Source: Cytophagales bacterium
Lineage (GTDB): Bacteria > Bacteroidota > Bacteroidia > Cytophagales > Cytophagaceae
Length of the DNA: 6,305 nt
Reading direction: 5' to 3'
Assembly: GCA_025360235.1 (NCBI GenBank)
Contig: JANYCO010000422.1
Location: forward strand, 1-6,305
Position numbers and translations under genes: made by a program. Below the pieces are notes generated by a model, which did no database searches, was not told the DNA's origin, and saw only the letters and a list, made by a program, of their open reading frames with translations. Of this stretch, positions 5,984 to 6,305 are shown one piece after another. Each line of letters begins with the position of its first letter. The first letter of the stretch is position 1.

Positions 5984-6305
5984 TTAACGCAGGAAAAGTC
6001 TGTATTCATCGATAAATTGATCTTTTCCAAAATAATGATCCATCCATTGATCGGTGATGTCAAGAGCATGCCATTCCTTTTCCAAGACTGCTCTTTTTTG
6101 AGCTTCGTTCATGCCCTTTTCCATTTTGGATTGAAGATGATACCGCCATTTAAAGTGATTGACAACATCCAGAACATGGGCGGCATAGGCCATAGAGATC
6201 GCAGGCGCGCCCTGTATGATCATCATGTTTTCATCATTGCAATATGAGGCTTTATAACCTAGATTATGACTGCAGGTAACGACAACACTATCTTTTTCAA
6301 AAGGG
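5984..6305 (-). CDS. Phospholipase D-like domain protein, partial (C-terminal end only)
   Basis: The minus strand is open from the right edge to a TAA at 5984-5986, giving 106 residues without a start in the window; the N-terminal part lies to the right. The visible start, FEKDSVVVTCSHNLGYKASY followed by CNDENMMII, matches the part just after the second HKD motif of phospholipase D-like proteins (consensus SHNLG...NDENMLII). The conserved helical run AAHVLDVVNHFKWRYH follows. An uncharacterised charged helical tail ends in DEYRLFLR. The catalytic HxK lies outside the window, so activity cannot be judged; family members include nucleases and phosphotransfer enzymes. One oddity is TCSHN where TGSHN is usual, a glycine to cysteine change near the active site. 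The internal ATGs around 6224-6229 are not real starts, because the conserved motif lies upstream of them. Confidence 0.8.
   Translation of the reverse strand, partial: PFEKDSVVVTCSHNLGYKASYCNDENMMIIQGAPAISMAYAAHVLDVVNHFKWRYHLQSKMEKGMNEAQKRAVLEKEWHALDITDQWMDHYFGKDQFIDEYRLFLR

Noticed and set aside
5978..6247. An 89-codon plus-strand open frame at the right end
   Set aside because: It is antisense to the PLD-like C-terminus, which has clear conserved motifs.

Overview
The window comes from an AT-rich member of the Bacteroidota, most likely a Sphingobacteriia- or Chitinophagia-type soil or environmental lineage. The evidence is a GLPGLI-family secreted protein, an outer-membrane beta-barrel protein with a carboxypeptidase-like regulatory domain at its N-terminus, start codons without Shine-Dalgarno sequences, and one match to the Bacteroidota promoter element TAnnTTTG. 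No exact genus can be claimed from the sequence alone.

Left part (1-1093). A membrane protein gene on the minus strand runs off the left edge; it starts at 636 and has a plausible promoter at 680-706. Between it and the next plus-strand gene lies no intact gene. There is a minus-strand remnant of a small Gly/Ala-rich peptide gene, split over two frames (722-977), and a compact G/C hairpin (1012-1028) just upstream of the plus-strand genes.

Centre (1094-5079). Three plus-strand genes form a probable operon: a 110-residue secreted Cys-containing peptide of unknown family; a long hairpin at 1432-1465; a 289-residue GLPGLI-family protein; and an 891-residue outer-membrane barrel protein that starts with TTG. 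This is the most interesting unit here. A small exported peptide is encoded directly ahead of a periplasmic or secreted partner and an outer-membrane barrel, with a hairpin that could set peptide levels above those of the downstream genes. The functional link is inferred from gene order.

Right part (5069-6305). A LuxR/NarL-type response regulator on the minus strand converges on the barrel gene and overlaps its 3' end by 11 bp. No sensor kinase is visible. Upstream of its start codon are two tandem copies of an imperfect dyad (5755-5779 and 5794-5817), good candidates for an operator. Beyond a nested AT-rich inverted repeat (5852-5924), the window ends in the C-terminal part of a minus-strand phospholipase D-like protein. 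Any regulatory link between the response regulator and the central operon is unproven.
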